A stretch of 22,038 nucleotides of DNA from RGIG6307 sp964424345 (GCA_964424345.1 CAYRIK010000033.1:1-22038); one strand, 5' to 3'. Numbered from the stretch's first letter, positions 1 to 7,757 are shown. A program made the numbers and translations. The notes: a model not told the origin generated them from the letters alone.

Positions 1-46
1 CACAGCTTCCTGATTAAACTTCGTTGCTCTCACAAGCAACTTTGAT

Positions 47-75
47 ATCTTATCAGATTTCTTATCACTTGTCAA
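47..75 (-). promoter_or_regulatory. Strong sigma-A promoter reading out of the window
   Basis: On the minus strand, TTGACA (70-75) is followed after exactly 17 bp by TAAGAT (47-52). The transcript would start near position 40 and leave the window at position 1. Its first bases can form a small hairpin (GTTGCT/AGCAAC). No gene is visible downstream inside the window. The near-consensus boxes and the position right behind a tRNA suggest another stable RNA unit, but that is inference. Confidence 0.7.
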
Positions 76-80
76 GCACT

Positions 81-110
81 TTTTTATTTTCTTTTTCAAG
101 AAAATAAAAA
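81..110 (-). terminator. AT-only hairpin directly after tRNA-Ser
   Basis: Immediately 3' of the tRNA discriminator base, the minus strand reads an 11-bp perfect inverted repeat (TTTTTATTTTC and GAAAATAAAAA) around an 8-nt loop. It is almost pure A/T with no GC-rich stem. It could serve as a 3'-processing or weak termination structure rather than a classical intrinsic terminator. Confidence 0.45.
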
Positions 111-198
111 CGCAGAAAGAGGGATTTGAACCCTCGCGCCGGTTGCCCGACCTACACCCTTAGCAGGGGCGCCTCTTCGGCCTCTTGAGTATTTCTGC
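111..198 (-). tRNA. tRNA-Ser (anticodon GCU)
   Basis: Read on the minus strand this is an 88-nt class II tRNA. The acceptor stem GCAGAAA pairs with TTTCTGC and the discriminator is G, as expected for serine. The anticodon loop is CTGCTAA with anticodon GCT (162-164), which reads AGC and AGU. There is a long variable arm (GTCGGGC..CCGGC region), and a T arm GAGGG-TTCAAAT-CCCTC. No CCA is encoded, so it must be added after transcription. It has its own consensus promoter 60 bp upstream. Confidence 0.97.
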
Positions 199-255
199 TC
201 ACTGAGTAACGCTCGCTACCAATGTATGTTGTATTGCTTCCGCAACACTTATTTG

Positions 256-284
256 ATTATATACGAGTTGCTTCATTTTGTCAA
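256..284 (-). promoter_or_regulatory. Consensus sigma-A promoter for tRNA-Ser
   Basis: Minus strand: perfect TTGACA (279-284), 17-bp spacer, perfect TATAAT (256-261). The -35 box contains the TGA stop codon of the upstream fumarase beta gene (281-283), so the promoter begins inside that gene's last codon. The start point is about 50 nt upstream of the mature tRNA, leaving a short leader with small hairpins. Confidence 0.9.
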
Positions 285-835
285 CAGCTTTTTTGAAATT
301 TTTTTACTGCTGTTTCATAAAGGTTATTTCCCTCTGTATCTACTACTACAATCACAGGAAACTCTTCTACTTCTAATTTTCGAATTGCTTCCGTTCCAAG
401 ATCATCGTATGCTATTACTTCTGAATGTTTGATTGCTTTTGAAAGTAGTGCTCCAGCTCCGCCAATAGCAGCAAAATAAATAGACTTATTTTTAACGATG
501 CCATCTATTACTTCTTTAGAGCGTTTTCCTTTGCCAATCATGCCGCCCATTCCAAGATCTAATAAATCAGGTGCATATTTATCCATACGACTAGCTGTTG
601 TTGGTCCTGCAGAACCAATCGGTCTTCCTTCTCTGGCTGGAGAAGGTCCCATATAATATATGATATTATCTTTTATATCTATAGGAAGTTGTTTTCCTTC
701 CTGCAGTGCTTCATACATTCTTTTATGTGCAGCGTCTCTTGCAGTATAGATTGTTCCTGTAATAAAAACACTGTCTCCACTCTTTAATGATTGTATTTCT
801 TCTTTAATGATAGGTGCATGAATGATTTTTTTCAT
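281..835 (-). CDS. fumB: Class I fumarate hydratase, beta subunit
   Basis: This 184-residue protein is the beta subunit of the two-subunit iron-sulfur fumarase, which interconverts fumarate and malate in the cytoplasm. Family-typical stretches are SGDSVFITGTIYTARDAAHKR near the N-terminus, GRPIGSAGPTTASRMDKY at about residues 70-87, MIGKGKRSK, and YFAAIGGAGALL at about 121-132. The length is normal for a separate beta subunit, which in one-chain enzymes is the C-terminal domain. It lies 33 bp behind the alpha-subunit gene, with AAAGGA as ribosome site, so the two form an operon. Tartrate dehydratase beta subunits are close relatives and sequence alone does not exclude them, but the absence of tartrate genes favours fumarase. 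Confidence 0.88.
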   Translation of the reverse strand: MKKIIHAPIIKEEIQSLKSGDSVFITGTIYTARDAAHKRMYEALQEGKQLPIDIKDNIIYYMGPSPAREGRPIGSAGPTTASRMDKYAPDLLDLGMGGMIGKGKRSKEVIDGIVKNKSIYFAAIGGAGALLSKAIKHSEVIAYDDLGTEAIRKLEVEEFPVIVVVDTEGNNLYETAVKKFQKSC

Positions 836-868
836 AAATTAAATAAAGTCCTTTCGTTTCCATACCTA

Positions 869-1711
869 TTATAGTACTCGAACTGCATGACGGTTTACAT
901 GACAGCAAATATTTACTGCGACCGGCAAACCAGCAATGTGTGTCGGATATGTGTTGATATTTACTGCGAGTGCTGTCACACGTCCTCCCAAACCGCCTGG
1001 TCCAATTCCAGAAGCATTGATTTTTTCTAATAATTCTTCTTCCATTTCACGCACATACGCAATTTCGGAACGCTTGCTAACATCTCTTATGAGTGCTTTT
1101 TTCGCTAATAATGCACATTTTTCAAAAGTACCGCCAATACCAACTCCTACTACCATTGGTGGACAAGCATTTGGACCTGCTTCTAATACAGCAGTCAATA
1201 TTGCACGTTTGACACCTTCTATTCCGTCGGCTGGTTTGAGCATAAAAACACGACTCATATTTTCGCTTCCAAATCCTTTTGGTGCGAGTGTTATTTTTAC
1301 TGTATCTCCCGGAACAATCTCATAATAAATAACTGCCGGTGTATTATCATTTGTATTTTCACGTAAAAGTGGATCTTTTACTACTGATTTTCGTAAAAAA
1401 CCTTCTATATATCCTTGTCGAACACCTTCATTGATGGCATCTTCCAAATTTCCACCTTCAAAATGGACATCCTGTCCAATTTCCATGAAAACAACTGCCA
1501 TGCCAGTATCCTGACAAATTGGTATCATTTCTTCACATGCAATATTGAGATTTTCTTGAAGTTGTCCCAACACAATTTTACCAAGTTCAGCTTCTTCTTT
1601 TATAGAAGCTTGTTCTAACGCTTCTTTCATATCGGCAGAAAGAACGTGATTTGCTTCTATACACATTTCTTTTATATTTTTTGTGACTTCCGTAACAGAA
1701 ATATTTCTCAT
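869..1711 (-). CDS. fumA: Class I fumarate hydratase, alpha subunit (Fe-S)
   Basis: This 280-residue protein is the catalytic, [4Fe-4S]-carrying subunit of class I fumarase. Candidate cluster ligands are C66 in the PICQDTG motif, C183 in NACPPMVVGVGIGG, and C269 or C270 in the C-terminal ICCHVNRHA. In class I fumarases three cysteines hold the cluster and the fourth iron binds substrate. I chose ATG 1711 because AAAGGA sits just upstream and the protein then has the usual family length. An in-frame ATG at 1750 would add 13 residues unlike the family. A TATAAT lies about 10 bp before the start, but I see no convincing -35 box. An oxygen-sensitive fumarase fits an anaerobe, in which it links malate and fumarate for succinate production or amino-acid synthesis. 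Confidence 0.9.
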   Translation of the reverse strand: MRNISVTEVTKNIKEMCIEANHVLSADMKEALEQASIKEEAELGKIVLGQLQENLNIACEEMIPICQDTGMAVVFMEIGQDVHFEGGNLEDAINEGVRQGYIEGFLRKSVVKDPLLRENTNDNTPAVIYYEIVPGDTVKITLAPKGFGSENMSRVFMLKPADGIEGVKRAILTAVLEAGPNACPPMVVGVGIGGTFEKCALLAKKALIRDVSKRSEIAYVREMEEELLEKINASGIGPGGLGGRVTALAVNINTYPTHIAGLPVAVNICCHVNRHAVRVL

Positions 1712-1773
1712 AATTTTTCCTTTATTATAAATACTCCCCACGCTAAACATGAGGTTAGAATATATTTAACAGC

Positions 1774-1806
1774 AGAAAGACCCACCTTGCACAGGAGGGT
1801 CTTTCT
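1774..1806 (-). terminator. Intrinsic terminator after the HIT gene
   Basis: A 10-bp perfect inverted repeat (AGAAAGACCC and GGGTCTTTCT) continues after one A/A mismatch with CCT/AGG around the loop TGCAC. It lies between the HIT stop codon and the fumarase genes, both on the minus strand, so it should end the proS-HIT transcript. The U-rich part on the minus strand lies within the stem's 3' arm and the following tail is not poly-U, so read-through is possible. Confidence 0.7.
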
Positions 1807-1822
1807 ATTTCTTTGTGCAATT

Positions 1823-2236
1823 TTATTTTGTTATTTCAGCCAATACTGCATCTAATTCTTCTGCACTTGGAGACTGTGGTTTCCATGCAAGCACTGCATT
1901 TTCTTCCCCTTTGTAACGAGGGATCAAATGCATATGGAAATGAAATACTGTCTGACCAGCAATTTCACCATTATTTTGTACGATATTAAAACCGTCTGCA
2001 TGTAATGCATTTGTCATTTTTACTGCCATCTTCTGTGCTACTTTCATAGCTTCGCCAGCTAATTCTGCAGGCATCTCATAAATATTGGCATAATGTTCTT
2101 TTGGAACTACAAGAGAATGACCTTTAGAAGCAGGTCCCATATCCATAAATACGGTAAACTGATCATCTTCATAAAGTTTTCTGCTTGGAATTTCTCCATT
2201 TGCAATCTTACAGAAAATACAATCGTCTTTTTTCAT
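1823..2236 (-). CDS. HIT family nucleotide hydrolase/transferase
   Basis: A 137-residue histidine-triad protein of the Hint type, which usually hydrolyses purine nucleoside phosphoramidates or related nucleotides in the cytosol. The catalytic triad motif is FHFHMHLIPR near residue 100 (H-x-H-x-H), preceded by NNGEIAGQTVFH. The N-terminus has CIFCKI, a zinc-ligand pair common in this family, and HSLVVPKEHYANIYEM is the usual mid-protein strand. Length is normal. It lies 90 bp downstream of proS on the same strand with AAAGGA before its ATG, so it may be partly co-transcribed with proS. The physiological substrate cannot be told from sequence. Confidence 0.92.
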   Translation of the reverse strand: MKKDDCIFCKIANGEIPSRKLYEDDQFTVFMDMGPASKGHSLVVPKEHYANIYEMPAELAGEAMKVAQKMAVKMTNALHADGFNIVQNNGEIAGQTVFHFHMHLIPRYKGEENAVLAWKPQSPSAEELDAVLAEITK

Positions 2237-2288
2237 AATTAAATCCTTTCGTTCATTGCAGGTAAAAACCCACTGTCTAAAAGTGCTG

Positions 2289-2311
2289 GGAGAAGCAACG
2301 TTCTGCTTTCC
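2289..2311 (-). terminator. Possible weak terminator between proS and HIT gene
   Basis: On the minus strand GGAAAGCA pairs with TGCTTCTCC (one bulged C) around a 6-nt loop. A second small hairpin with CAC/GTG arms ends in TTTTT near 2265. Neither is strong. Attenuated read-through from proS into the HIT gene is a plausible reading. Confidence 0.3.
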
Positions 2312-2326
2312 AAAATAAATATGATT

Positions 2327-3763
2327 TTAGTATGCTTTTCCCCAGTAAACCATCTTCTTAGCTTCTTTGCCACAGCATACGCAAGTATCACTTAAGTGTT
2401 CCTGCTCAAATGGCATACAACGGCTTGTTACAGATAATTTTTCTTTAATTGTGTCTTCACAACCCTGTTCACCACACCACATTGCTTTTACAAAACCTGT
2501 CTTCTGCGCAAAAACAGCTTCTAATTCTTCCATATTTGTAGCAACGAATGTGTTTTCTTCTCTGTGAGCACGTGCTTTTTCTAACATATCTGTCTGCATA
2601 GCAGCTAAGATTTCTGCAACCTTTGTTTCTAATTCATCAAATGCAACTTCAATCTTTTCAAATGTGTCACGTCTGCAAATAATGCACTTGCCAGCTTCGA
2701 TATCCTTTGGACCACATTCAATACGAACTGGAATACCTCTCATTTCCTGTTCTGCGAACTTGTAACCTGGGCTCTTATCTGTATCATCAACTTTCACACG
2801 GAAACCTGCATTTACTAATCTTTCACGTAATTCTGCAGCTTTTTCTAAAACGCCTTCTTTTTTCTGTGCAATTGGGATAATCATAACCTGTGTTGGAGCT
2901 ACCTTTGGTGGTAAGCAAAGTCCACGATTGTCACCATGAACCATGATGATTGCACCGATTAAACGAGTTGTTACACCCCAAGATGTCTGATGAACATATT
3001 TTAACTTGTTGTCTTTATCTGTATACTGGATGCCGAATGCCTTTGCAAAGCCATCTCCGAAGTTATGGCTTGTACCGCTCTGTAAAGCCTTACCATCATG
3101 CATTAAAGCTTCAATTGTGTAAGTAGCTTCTGCACCTGCAAATTTTTCTTTGTCTGTCTTACGGCCTTTGATAACAGGAATTGCAAGTACCTGCTCGCAG
3201 AAATCTGCATATACATTTAACATCTGCTGTGTTCTTGCTTCTGCTTCTTCAGCTGTTGCATGTGCTGTATGACCTTCCTGCCATAAGAACTCACGGCTTC
3301 TAAGGAATGGACGTGTTTCTTTTTCCCAACGAACAACGCTGCACCACTGATTGTATACCTTTGGTAAATCTCTATAAGACTGAATATCATTTTTGTAGAA
3401 ATCACAGAATAATGTTTCAGATGTAGGACGTACACACATTCTTTCCTGTAATGGCTGAAGTCCACCATGTGTAACCCATGCTACTTCTGGAGCAAAGCCT
3501 TCTACGTGATCTTTTTCTACCTGTAATAAACTTTCAGGAATGAACATTGGTAAATAAACATTTTCAACACCAGTTGCTTTAAATCTTGCATCTAACTGAG
3601 ACTGAATTAACTCCCAAATTGCATAGCCTGCTGGCTTAAATACCATACATCCTTTTACAGATGTGTAATCCATAAGTTCTGCTTTTTTAACTACGTCAGT
3701 ATACCATTGTGCGAAATCGTCTTCCATCGCAGTAATGGCTTCTACCATTTTCTTTTCTGCCAT
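2327..3763 (-). CDS. proS: Prolyl-tRNA synthetase, archaeal/eukaryotic type
   Basis: A 478-residue class II aminoacyl-tRNA synthetase that charges tRNA-Pro with proline. Class II motif 1 lies around KPAGYAIWELIQSQLD, motif 2 around FLRSREFLWQEGHTAHAT, and motif 3 around HGDNRGLCLPPKVAP. There is no large editing insertion between motifs 2 and 3, which separates this type from the longer bacterial-type ProRS. The C-terminal extension carries several cysteines (CGEQGCEDT, CVCCGKE) as in the zinc-binding C-terminal domain of this group, and the chain ends in tyrosine (YWGKAY), typical of the type. AGGAG lies 6 nt before the ATG. It has its own promoter and a T-box leader with a proline specifier. 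Confidence 0.96.
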   Translation of the reverse strand: MAEKKMVEAITAMEDDFAQWYTDVVKKAELMDYTSVKGCMVFKPAGYAIWELIQSQLDARFKATGVENVYLPMFIPESLLQVEKDHVEGFAPEVAWVTHGGLQPLQERMCVRPTSETLFCDFYKNDIQSYRDLPKVYNQWCSVVRWEKETRPFLRSREFLWQEGHTAHATAEEAEARTQQMLNVYADFCEQVLAIPVIKGRKTDKEKFAGAEATYTIEALMHDGKALQSGTSHNFGDGFAKAFGIQYTDKDNKLKYVHQTSWGVTTRLIGAIIMVHGDNRGLCLPPKVAPTQVMIIPIAQKKEGVLEKAAELRERLVNAGFRVKVDDTDKSPGYKFAEQEMRGIPVRIECGPKDIEAGKCIICRRDTFEKIEVAFDELETKVAEILAAMQTDMLEKARAHREENTFVATNMEELEAVFAQKTGFVKAMWCGEQGCEDTIKEKLSVTSRCMPFEQEHLSDTCVCCGKEAKKMVYWGKAY

Positions 3764-3806
3764 ATTGTTCTCCTATCTTGTTTTTATATAAATGGAAATA
3801 AGTAAT

Positions 3807-3867
3807 AAAAAAGAGGATGGACGCAACTCCAATCCCCAAGGGACCGGAATCCGGCGGTACCACCCTC
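3807..3867 (-). terminator. Regulated terminator of the T-box leader
   Basis: On the minus strand GAGGGTGG (3860-3867), the 5' part of the T-box, can pair with CCATCCTC (3813-3820), which is followed by six U (3807-3812). A smaller local hairpin GGATTGGA/TCCATCC ends at the same U run. Both would be excluded, or the first broken, when AGGG..CCCT forms the antiterminator on binding uncharged tRNA-Pro. Confidence 0.75.
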
Positions 3868-4030
3868 ATTAATGTCTAAACATTCACTCAACTTCTTTAA
3901 CGCAGAAATACGCTGCATTTTCATGCAGTAGCTCCACGGTAGGTTCTGTAACATGCAGTAGAAATTCACACCAACCATTTCCTCTCTGAAACCCATTATT
4001 ACATAATAGTCCGCTTCTATGCCGTTCTTT
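3807..4030 (-). ncRNA. T-box riboswitch, proline specifier (CCU)
   Basis: The leader of proS has the landmarks of a T-box riboswitch. There is an AGAGAGG..GGTTGGTGTGAA block typical of Stem I (about 3967-3987). GAA-CCT-ACC..GGAGC follows, with CCT (3941-3943) in the specifier position. A Stem III-like hairpin CTGCAT-GAAA-ATGCAG comes next, then the conserved T-box AGGGTGGTACCGCC (3853-3866). The UGGU in that bulge would pair with ACCA of tRNA-Pro. A terminator with a U run closes the leader 44 nt before the proS ATG. In known T-boxes, uncharged tRNA stabilises the antiterminator and turns the gene on, so proS should be induced by lack of charged tRNA-Pro. Confidence 0.95.
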
Positions 4031-4036
4031 TCTAAA

Positions 4037-4065
4037 ATCTTATTGCATTTTTCTTTAGATGTCAA
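4037..4065 (-). promoter_or_regulatory. Promoter of the proS T-box leader
   Basis: Minus strand: perfect TTGACA (4060-4065), 17-bp spacer, TAAGAT (4037-4042). The -35 box is made of the last sense codons of the upstream membrane-protein gene, and that gene's TAA stop (4055-4057) lies in the spacer. Transcription should start near 4030, giving a leader of about 265 nt, normal for a T-box. Confidence 0.88.
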
Positions 4066-5047
4066 GGGTGTGTATATTATTTTGAGGACATTTTTTTGCA
4101 TCTTTGACTCTTTCATATATAGTACAAATCAAGAGATATCCAATCGGTCCTTTAAATATTCCACTCACTCCAAATAATTGTGTTCCTGCATAAACAGAAA
4201 TCCATATGCCAATTCCCGGAAGTTTTATAGAGCTTCCTAAAAATTTAGGTTCTAATATTTCCCGTACGATTGCACAGATACAAAACAATATGCCACATAT
4301 CGCTGCAGTTATATAATCTTGTTCTAATATTTGCCAAAGTGCAGTCGGTACTAAAACAATTCCTGTCCCAAATACAGGAAAAAAATCAAAAATGGCTGCC
4401 AATATACCAAGCAGCCATCCATGTGTTATCCCACTTAACATCAAAGTTGGTATACACAATGCTGCTATAATAAGAAATAATTTTCCCTGCGTTTTTAGAT
4501 ATGCCTTTAAATACGTAATTATATCTTCACTAATAGACAATAAAAGTCTTCCCTCTGCATACTCCTGCATTGTCTCCGTTATTTTCGAAAATACACCAGC
4601 TAGTAAGAATACAGAAAGTCCATACGCTCCAATGTTAAATAATACATTACTAAGAAGGTCTATCGCCATTTTAGACCATTGTGCCAAATTTCCCATTCCA
4701 TGTTCCTGTAGCGCCAAAAGCGCTTTTTTTGCCCATGGATGCTCTAATATTTGATAACACCAGCTAAAATCACAGCATTTTAAATAAGGAATCAGCCAAA
4801 ACCATATACCAAGTGCAGCCCCCAAAATAGTCAACACCAAAAAAATATATGCTATCGGTTTTCTTCCGATTCGCCATCGTTTGCTCCATTTGCTGAGCGT
4901 TGGTTCTATCGCTGTTAAAATCAAAAATGCCACAATCAATGGTGCAAAATATCTCCATACAACTGCGAGAAAAAAATACACTATTGCTGAAACGAGCAAT
5001 AGTGTAATATATGGATTTTTCTTTTTTCTTTTGTTTTTCTCCTGCAT
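4055..5047 (-). CDS. AI-2E family (YtvI-like) membrane transporter
   Basis: A 330-residue polytopic membrane protein of the AI-2E/UPF0118 family. A basic N-terminus (KNKRKKK) is followed by hydrophobic segments at about residues 14-45 and 63-90, a soluble stretch, then several more helices. The C-terminal signature REILEPKFLGSSIKLPGIG..GIFKGPIGYLL is characteristic. Family members have been linked to AI-2 export, sodium/proton antiport, or sporulation (YtvI), so the annotation name does not fix the role. luxS lies 9 kb away on the other strand and is not linked. It sits 84 bp behind the pseudouridine synthase gene on the same strand, with AAAGGGTGG as ribosome site, and its last codons overlap the proS promoter. 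Confidence 0.85.
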   Translation of the reverse strand: MQEKNKRKKKNPYITLLLVSAIVYFFLAVVWRYFAPLIVAFLILTAIEPTLSKWSKRWRIGRKPIAYIFLVLTILGAALGIWFWLIPYLKCCDFSWCYQILEHPWAKKALLALQEHGMGNLAQWSKMAIDLLSNVLFNIGAYGLSVFLLAGVFSKITETMQEYAEGRLLLSISEDIITYLKAYLKTQGKLFLIIAALCIPTLMLSGITHGWLLGILAAIFDFFPVFGTGIVLVPTALWQILEQDYITAAICGILFCICAIVREILEPKFLGSSIKLPGIGIWISVYAGTQLFGVSGIFKGPIGYLLICTIYERVKDAKKCPQNNIHTLDI

Positions 5048-5131
5048 ATACTATTCCACCCTTTCAAACGCACTCATTATTTGTGAAATAGTATTTGTCT
5101 TCTATACAAAGAATATTTGCAGGAAATAAAA

Positions 5132-5836
5132 TTACTCAAATTTGGAAAATGCCACGTTTTGAGGCTGTACCTCAAAGTTCAAACATTTTTTTGTTTTAGG
5201 ATGTATGCAAGTGATACGGTTTGCACATAATGCAACATTTCGAATACCAAGCTGTCTGCTCAGTTCTTTTGTCTGTTCGCTTCCATATTTACTGTCACCC
5301 AAAAGCGGCATATTATGAGATGCCATCTGACAACGAATCTGATGAAAACGTCCTGTTTCAATTTCAATATCTACAAGTGCAATCTGCGTCTTTTCCAACA
5401 TGTCGGCTGTCTTTACGATTCGATATTGCAACTTTGCCTCTTTTGCCTGCTTTTCATTGGAAGAAACTATTTTAGCAACTTGTCCATCTTTTATCATAAA
5501 ATCATGGAATGTACCTTCTTCAGATGCTTGAGATGTCTGCACAACTGCCATATATTTTTTATTTAAACTTCCGTTTGTAAGCTGTTTTGTTAAAGCGGCA
5601 GCAGCTTCTTTTGTCTTAGCCACTACTAACAGACCTTCTACCGGCTGATCTAGGCGATGCACCAGACCGACATAAGGAGTAACCTTACTATTTGTCTTTC
5701 TGGCTTGTGCCGTAATATAATTTCGTAATTCACTTTCTACGTCCATCTGACCAATGCGTGCTGACTGCACCGCAATCCCAGCAGGCTTATGAATGACAAG
5801 CATCACGTCATCTTCATATAATATTTTGGTTTGCAT
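5132..5836 (-). CDS. RluA-family pseudouridine synthase (no S4 domain)
   Basis: A 234-residue enzyme that isomerises uridine to pseudouridine in rRNA or tRNA. The catalytic aspartate is in HRLDQPVEGLLVVAK at about residues 60-74. ETGRFHQIRCQMA and LLGDSKYG are further family motifs. The region after the aspartate (QPVEG) differs from the common xxTSG form. It begins directly with the catalytic domain, lacking an N-terminal S4 RNA-binding domain, so it belongs to the short RluA group. The start is 20 bp after the response regulator stop, with AAAGGA about 12 nt before the ATG. The exact target base cannot be predicted. Confidence 0.87.
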   Translation of the reverse strand: MQTKILYEDDVMLVIHKPAGIAVQSARIGQMDVESELRNYITAQARKTNSKVTPYVGLVHRLDQPVEGLLVVAKTKEAAAALTKQLTNGSLNKKYMAVVQTSQASEEGTFHDFMIKDGQVAKIVSSNEKQAKEAKLQYRIVKTADMLEKTQIALVDIEIETGRFHQIRCQMASHNMPLLGDSKYGSEQTKELSRQLGIRNVALCANRITCIHPKTKKCLNFEVQPQNVAFSKFE

Positions 5837-5856
5837 ACATTCTGTATTTCCTTTAT

Positions 5857-6546
5857 TTATACTTTAAATCGGTATCCTACACCCCAGATTGTTTCGATAT
5901 ACTGTGGTTTAGATGTATCATATTCAATCTTTTCACGAATCTTTTTGATATGAACGGTAACTGTTGCAATATCTCCGACTGATTCCATATCCCAGATTTC
6001 TCTAAAGAGTTCTTCTTTTGTAAATACATGGTTTGGATTTTCTGCAAGGAATGTCAAAAGATCAAATTCTTTTGTTGTAAATGGTTTTTCTACACCATCT
6101 ACATAAACTCTGTGAGCAGTCTTATCAATACGGATTCCACGAATCTCGATAATGTCGTTTTGTTTTGCCTGACTGCCAACAAGTCTGTCATATCGTGCCA
6201 TGTGTGCCTTTACTCGTGCAACTAATTCACTTGGGCTGAAAGGTTTTGTCATATAGTCGTCTGCTCCAAGTCCAAGTCCGCGAATCTTATCAATGTCATC
6301 TTTCTTTGCAGAAACCATAATAATAGGAACATTTTTCTTTTCACGAATTGTTTTACAGATTTCAAAACCATCCATGCCTGGAAGCATTAAATCCAGAATA
6401 ATTAAATTGTATTCTTCTGTCAATGCCATCGCAAGACCTTTACTGCCATCATTTGCAATATCTACTTTAAATCCACTTAATTCCAAATAATCTTTCTCTA
6501 AATCTGCAATTTCAATTTCATCTTCTATGATTAAAATTTTACTCAT
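5857..6546 (-). CDS. OmpR-family response regulator
   Basis: A 229-residue two-component transcription factor. The receiver domain covers residues 1-120, with acidic pocket E8/D9, phospho-acceptor D52 (IILDLMLPG), and the conserved lysine in YMTKPFSPSEL. The C-terminal winged-helix DNA-binding domain (about 130-229) contains FTTKEFDLLTFLAENPN and the usual ending YIETIWGVGYRFKV. The ATG at 6546 lies 8 nt behind AGGAG. A GTG one codon upstream overlaps the kinase stop (TAGTG) and is the alternative start. Either way it is translationally coupled to the sensor kinase gene. Its regulon is unknown. Confidence 0.95.
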   Translation of the reverse strand: MSKILIIEDEIEIADLEKDYLELSGFKVDIANDGSKGLAMALTEEYNLIILDLMLPGMDGFEICKTIREKKNVPIIMVSAKKDDIDKIRGLGLGADDYMTKPFSPSELVARVKAHMARYDRLVGSQAKQNDIIEIRGIRIDKTAHRVYVDGVEKPFTTKEFDLLTFLAENPNHVFTKEELFREIWDMESVGDIATVTVHIKKIREKIEYDTSKPQYIETIWGVGYRFKV

Positions 6547-6548
6547 CA

Positions 6549-7736
6549 CTACTTCTCCTGACCTTTATTTTCTGTATATTTACGAATTACAAAGTGCATA
6601 CATGTTCCTTCGCCTTCTTTGGAAGTTGCCCAAATGTAACCGCCATGATCTTGTATAATCTTTTTTACAATAGATAAGCCTATGCCGCTTCCTCCAGTTC
6701 CTGAATTTCTGGAAGCATCCGTTCTAAAGAAACGATCAAAAATATTCTGAAGATCTTTTTGTGCAATTCCTTTTCCGTTATCTTCGATTTCTACGCGAAT
6801 AGAATCTACTTCGTCCAAAATACGGATATTAATCTCGCCATTTTCCTTATCCATGTATTTTACACTGTTTCCTATGATATTATTTACAACTCGTTTAAGC
6901 TGTTCCGGATCTGCTATGATCATCGTATCAGGAGAAACAAGATTTGTGTAATTTAACTTAAAGTTTTTATTTTCTAATTCCAGACCAACTTCTTCGATGC
7001 AGTCATTAAAATATTCTGCCACAAAAATTTTATGAAAATGATATGGAATACGATTATTATCAATACTAGAATAAACCGTAAGCTCGTTAATCAGTCTTTC
7101 CATGTCATTTGCTTTATTATAAATCGTCTTAACATAACGCTCCATTTTCTCTGGCGTATCTGCAATACCATCCATAATACCTTCTGAGTATCCTTTGATT
7201 GCTGTAATCGGAGTTTTTAAATCATGGGATATATTACTGATCAGTTCTCTATTCTGTTTTTCACGCTGAATTTTTTCTTCCGCATTGTCTTTTAATCTTA
7301 AACGCATATCTTCGTAATTGCGATATAAATCATTAATCTCGCCATCATCTTCTTTTGGCTCTAAACGATATTCAAAATCGCCATTCTTGATATGCTTCAT
7401 CGCGACGTTTAATTCATTGATTGGTGAAACCAACGTCTTATGCAAAAACAACGACAGCATCACACCTGTAAATACTAATATGATAATAATCGCAAAAATC
7501 ATGCTTCTGAAAAAGGTTGGAGAAATAATTCGTTCAAACCCTTCTAACGGTTCTTCTAAAAAATCACGAATCGTAACTTGTGTGTATGCTTCTACCTCTT
7601 GTACAATCTCTTTGCCGATTTCCTTATTTTGTCGTACCATATGACGTCCAACAGTCAAAAATGTAAAGCACGTTAAAAGCAATGGTATCAAAATCATGGA
7701 CAAACATGCAATCATTAATTTCGTTTTTAGTTTCAT
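6549..7736 (-). CDS. Membrane sensor histidine kinase
   Basis: A 395-residue sensor kinase, partner of the response regulator that follows with a 1-nt or no overlap. Transmembrane segments are at about 8-29 and 79-98, enclosing a short extracytoplasmic part of about 48 residues. A HAMP linker follows (LVSPINELNVAMKHIKNGDFEYR), then the dimerisation box SNISHDLKTPITAIKGYSEG with phospho-accepting H171. The ATPase has an N box (NNIIGNSVKYM), G1 (DNGKGIA), an F box (FDRFFR) and G2 (GGSGIGLSIVKK). The short sensor loop suggests sensing in or at the membrane. I chose ATG 7736, 4 nt behind GGAAGGTGGG. An upstream in-frame ATG at 7769 lacks a ribosome site. Confidence 0.94.
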   Translation of the reverse strand: MKLKTKLMIACLSMILIPLLLTCFTFLTVGRHMVRQNKEIGKEIVQEVEAYTQVTIRDFLEEPLEGFERIISPTFFRSMIFAIIIILVFTGVMLSLFLHKTLVSPINELNVAMKHIKNGDFEYRLEPKEDDGEINDLYRNYEDMRLRLKDNAEEKIQREKQNRELISNISHDLKTPITAIKGYSEGIMDGIADTPEKMERYVKTIYNKANDMERLINELTVYSSIDNNRIPYHFHKIFVAEYFNDCIEEVGLELENKNFKLNYTNLVSPDTMIIADPEQLKRVVNNIIGNSVKYMDKENGEINIRILDEVDSIRVEIEDNGKGIAQKDLQNIFDRFFRTDASRNSGTGGSGIGLSIVKKIIQDHGGYIWATSKEGEGTCMHFVIRKYTENKGQEK

Positions 7737-7757
7737 AATACCCACCTTCCTAACAGT

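Noticed and set aside
3784..4116. A 110-codon minus-strand reading frame upstream of proS
   Set aside because: It runs through the promoter, specifier, T-box and terminator of the riboswitch, has no ribosome site at its start, and its protein has no recognisable character.
4055..5047. AI-2 exporter working with the luxS gene of this window
   Set aside because: The family name alone does not show AI-2 transport, the genes are 9 kb apart on opposite strands, and YtvI-like or antiporter roles are as likely.
5857..7736. Vancomycin-resistance-type VanR/VanS pair
   Set aside because: Domain layout is similar, but no van genes are present and the downstream genes are a pseudouridine synthase and a membrane protein.
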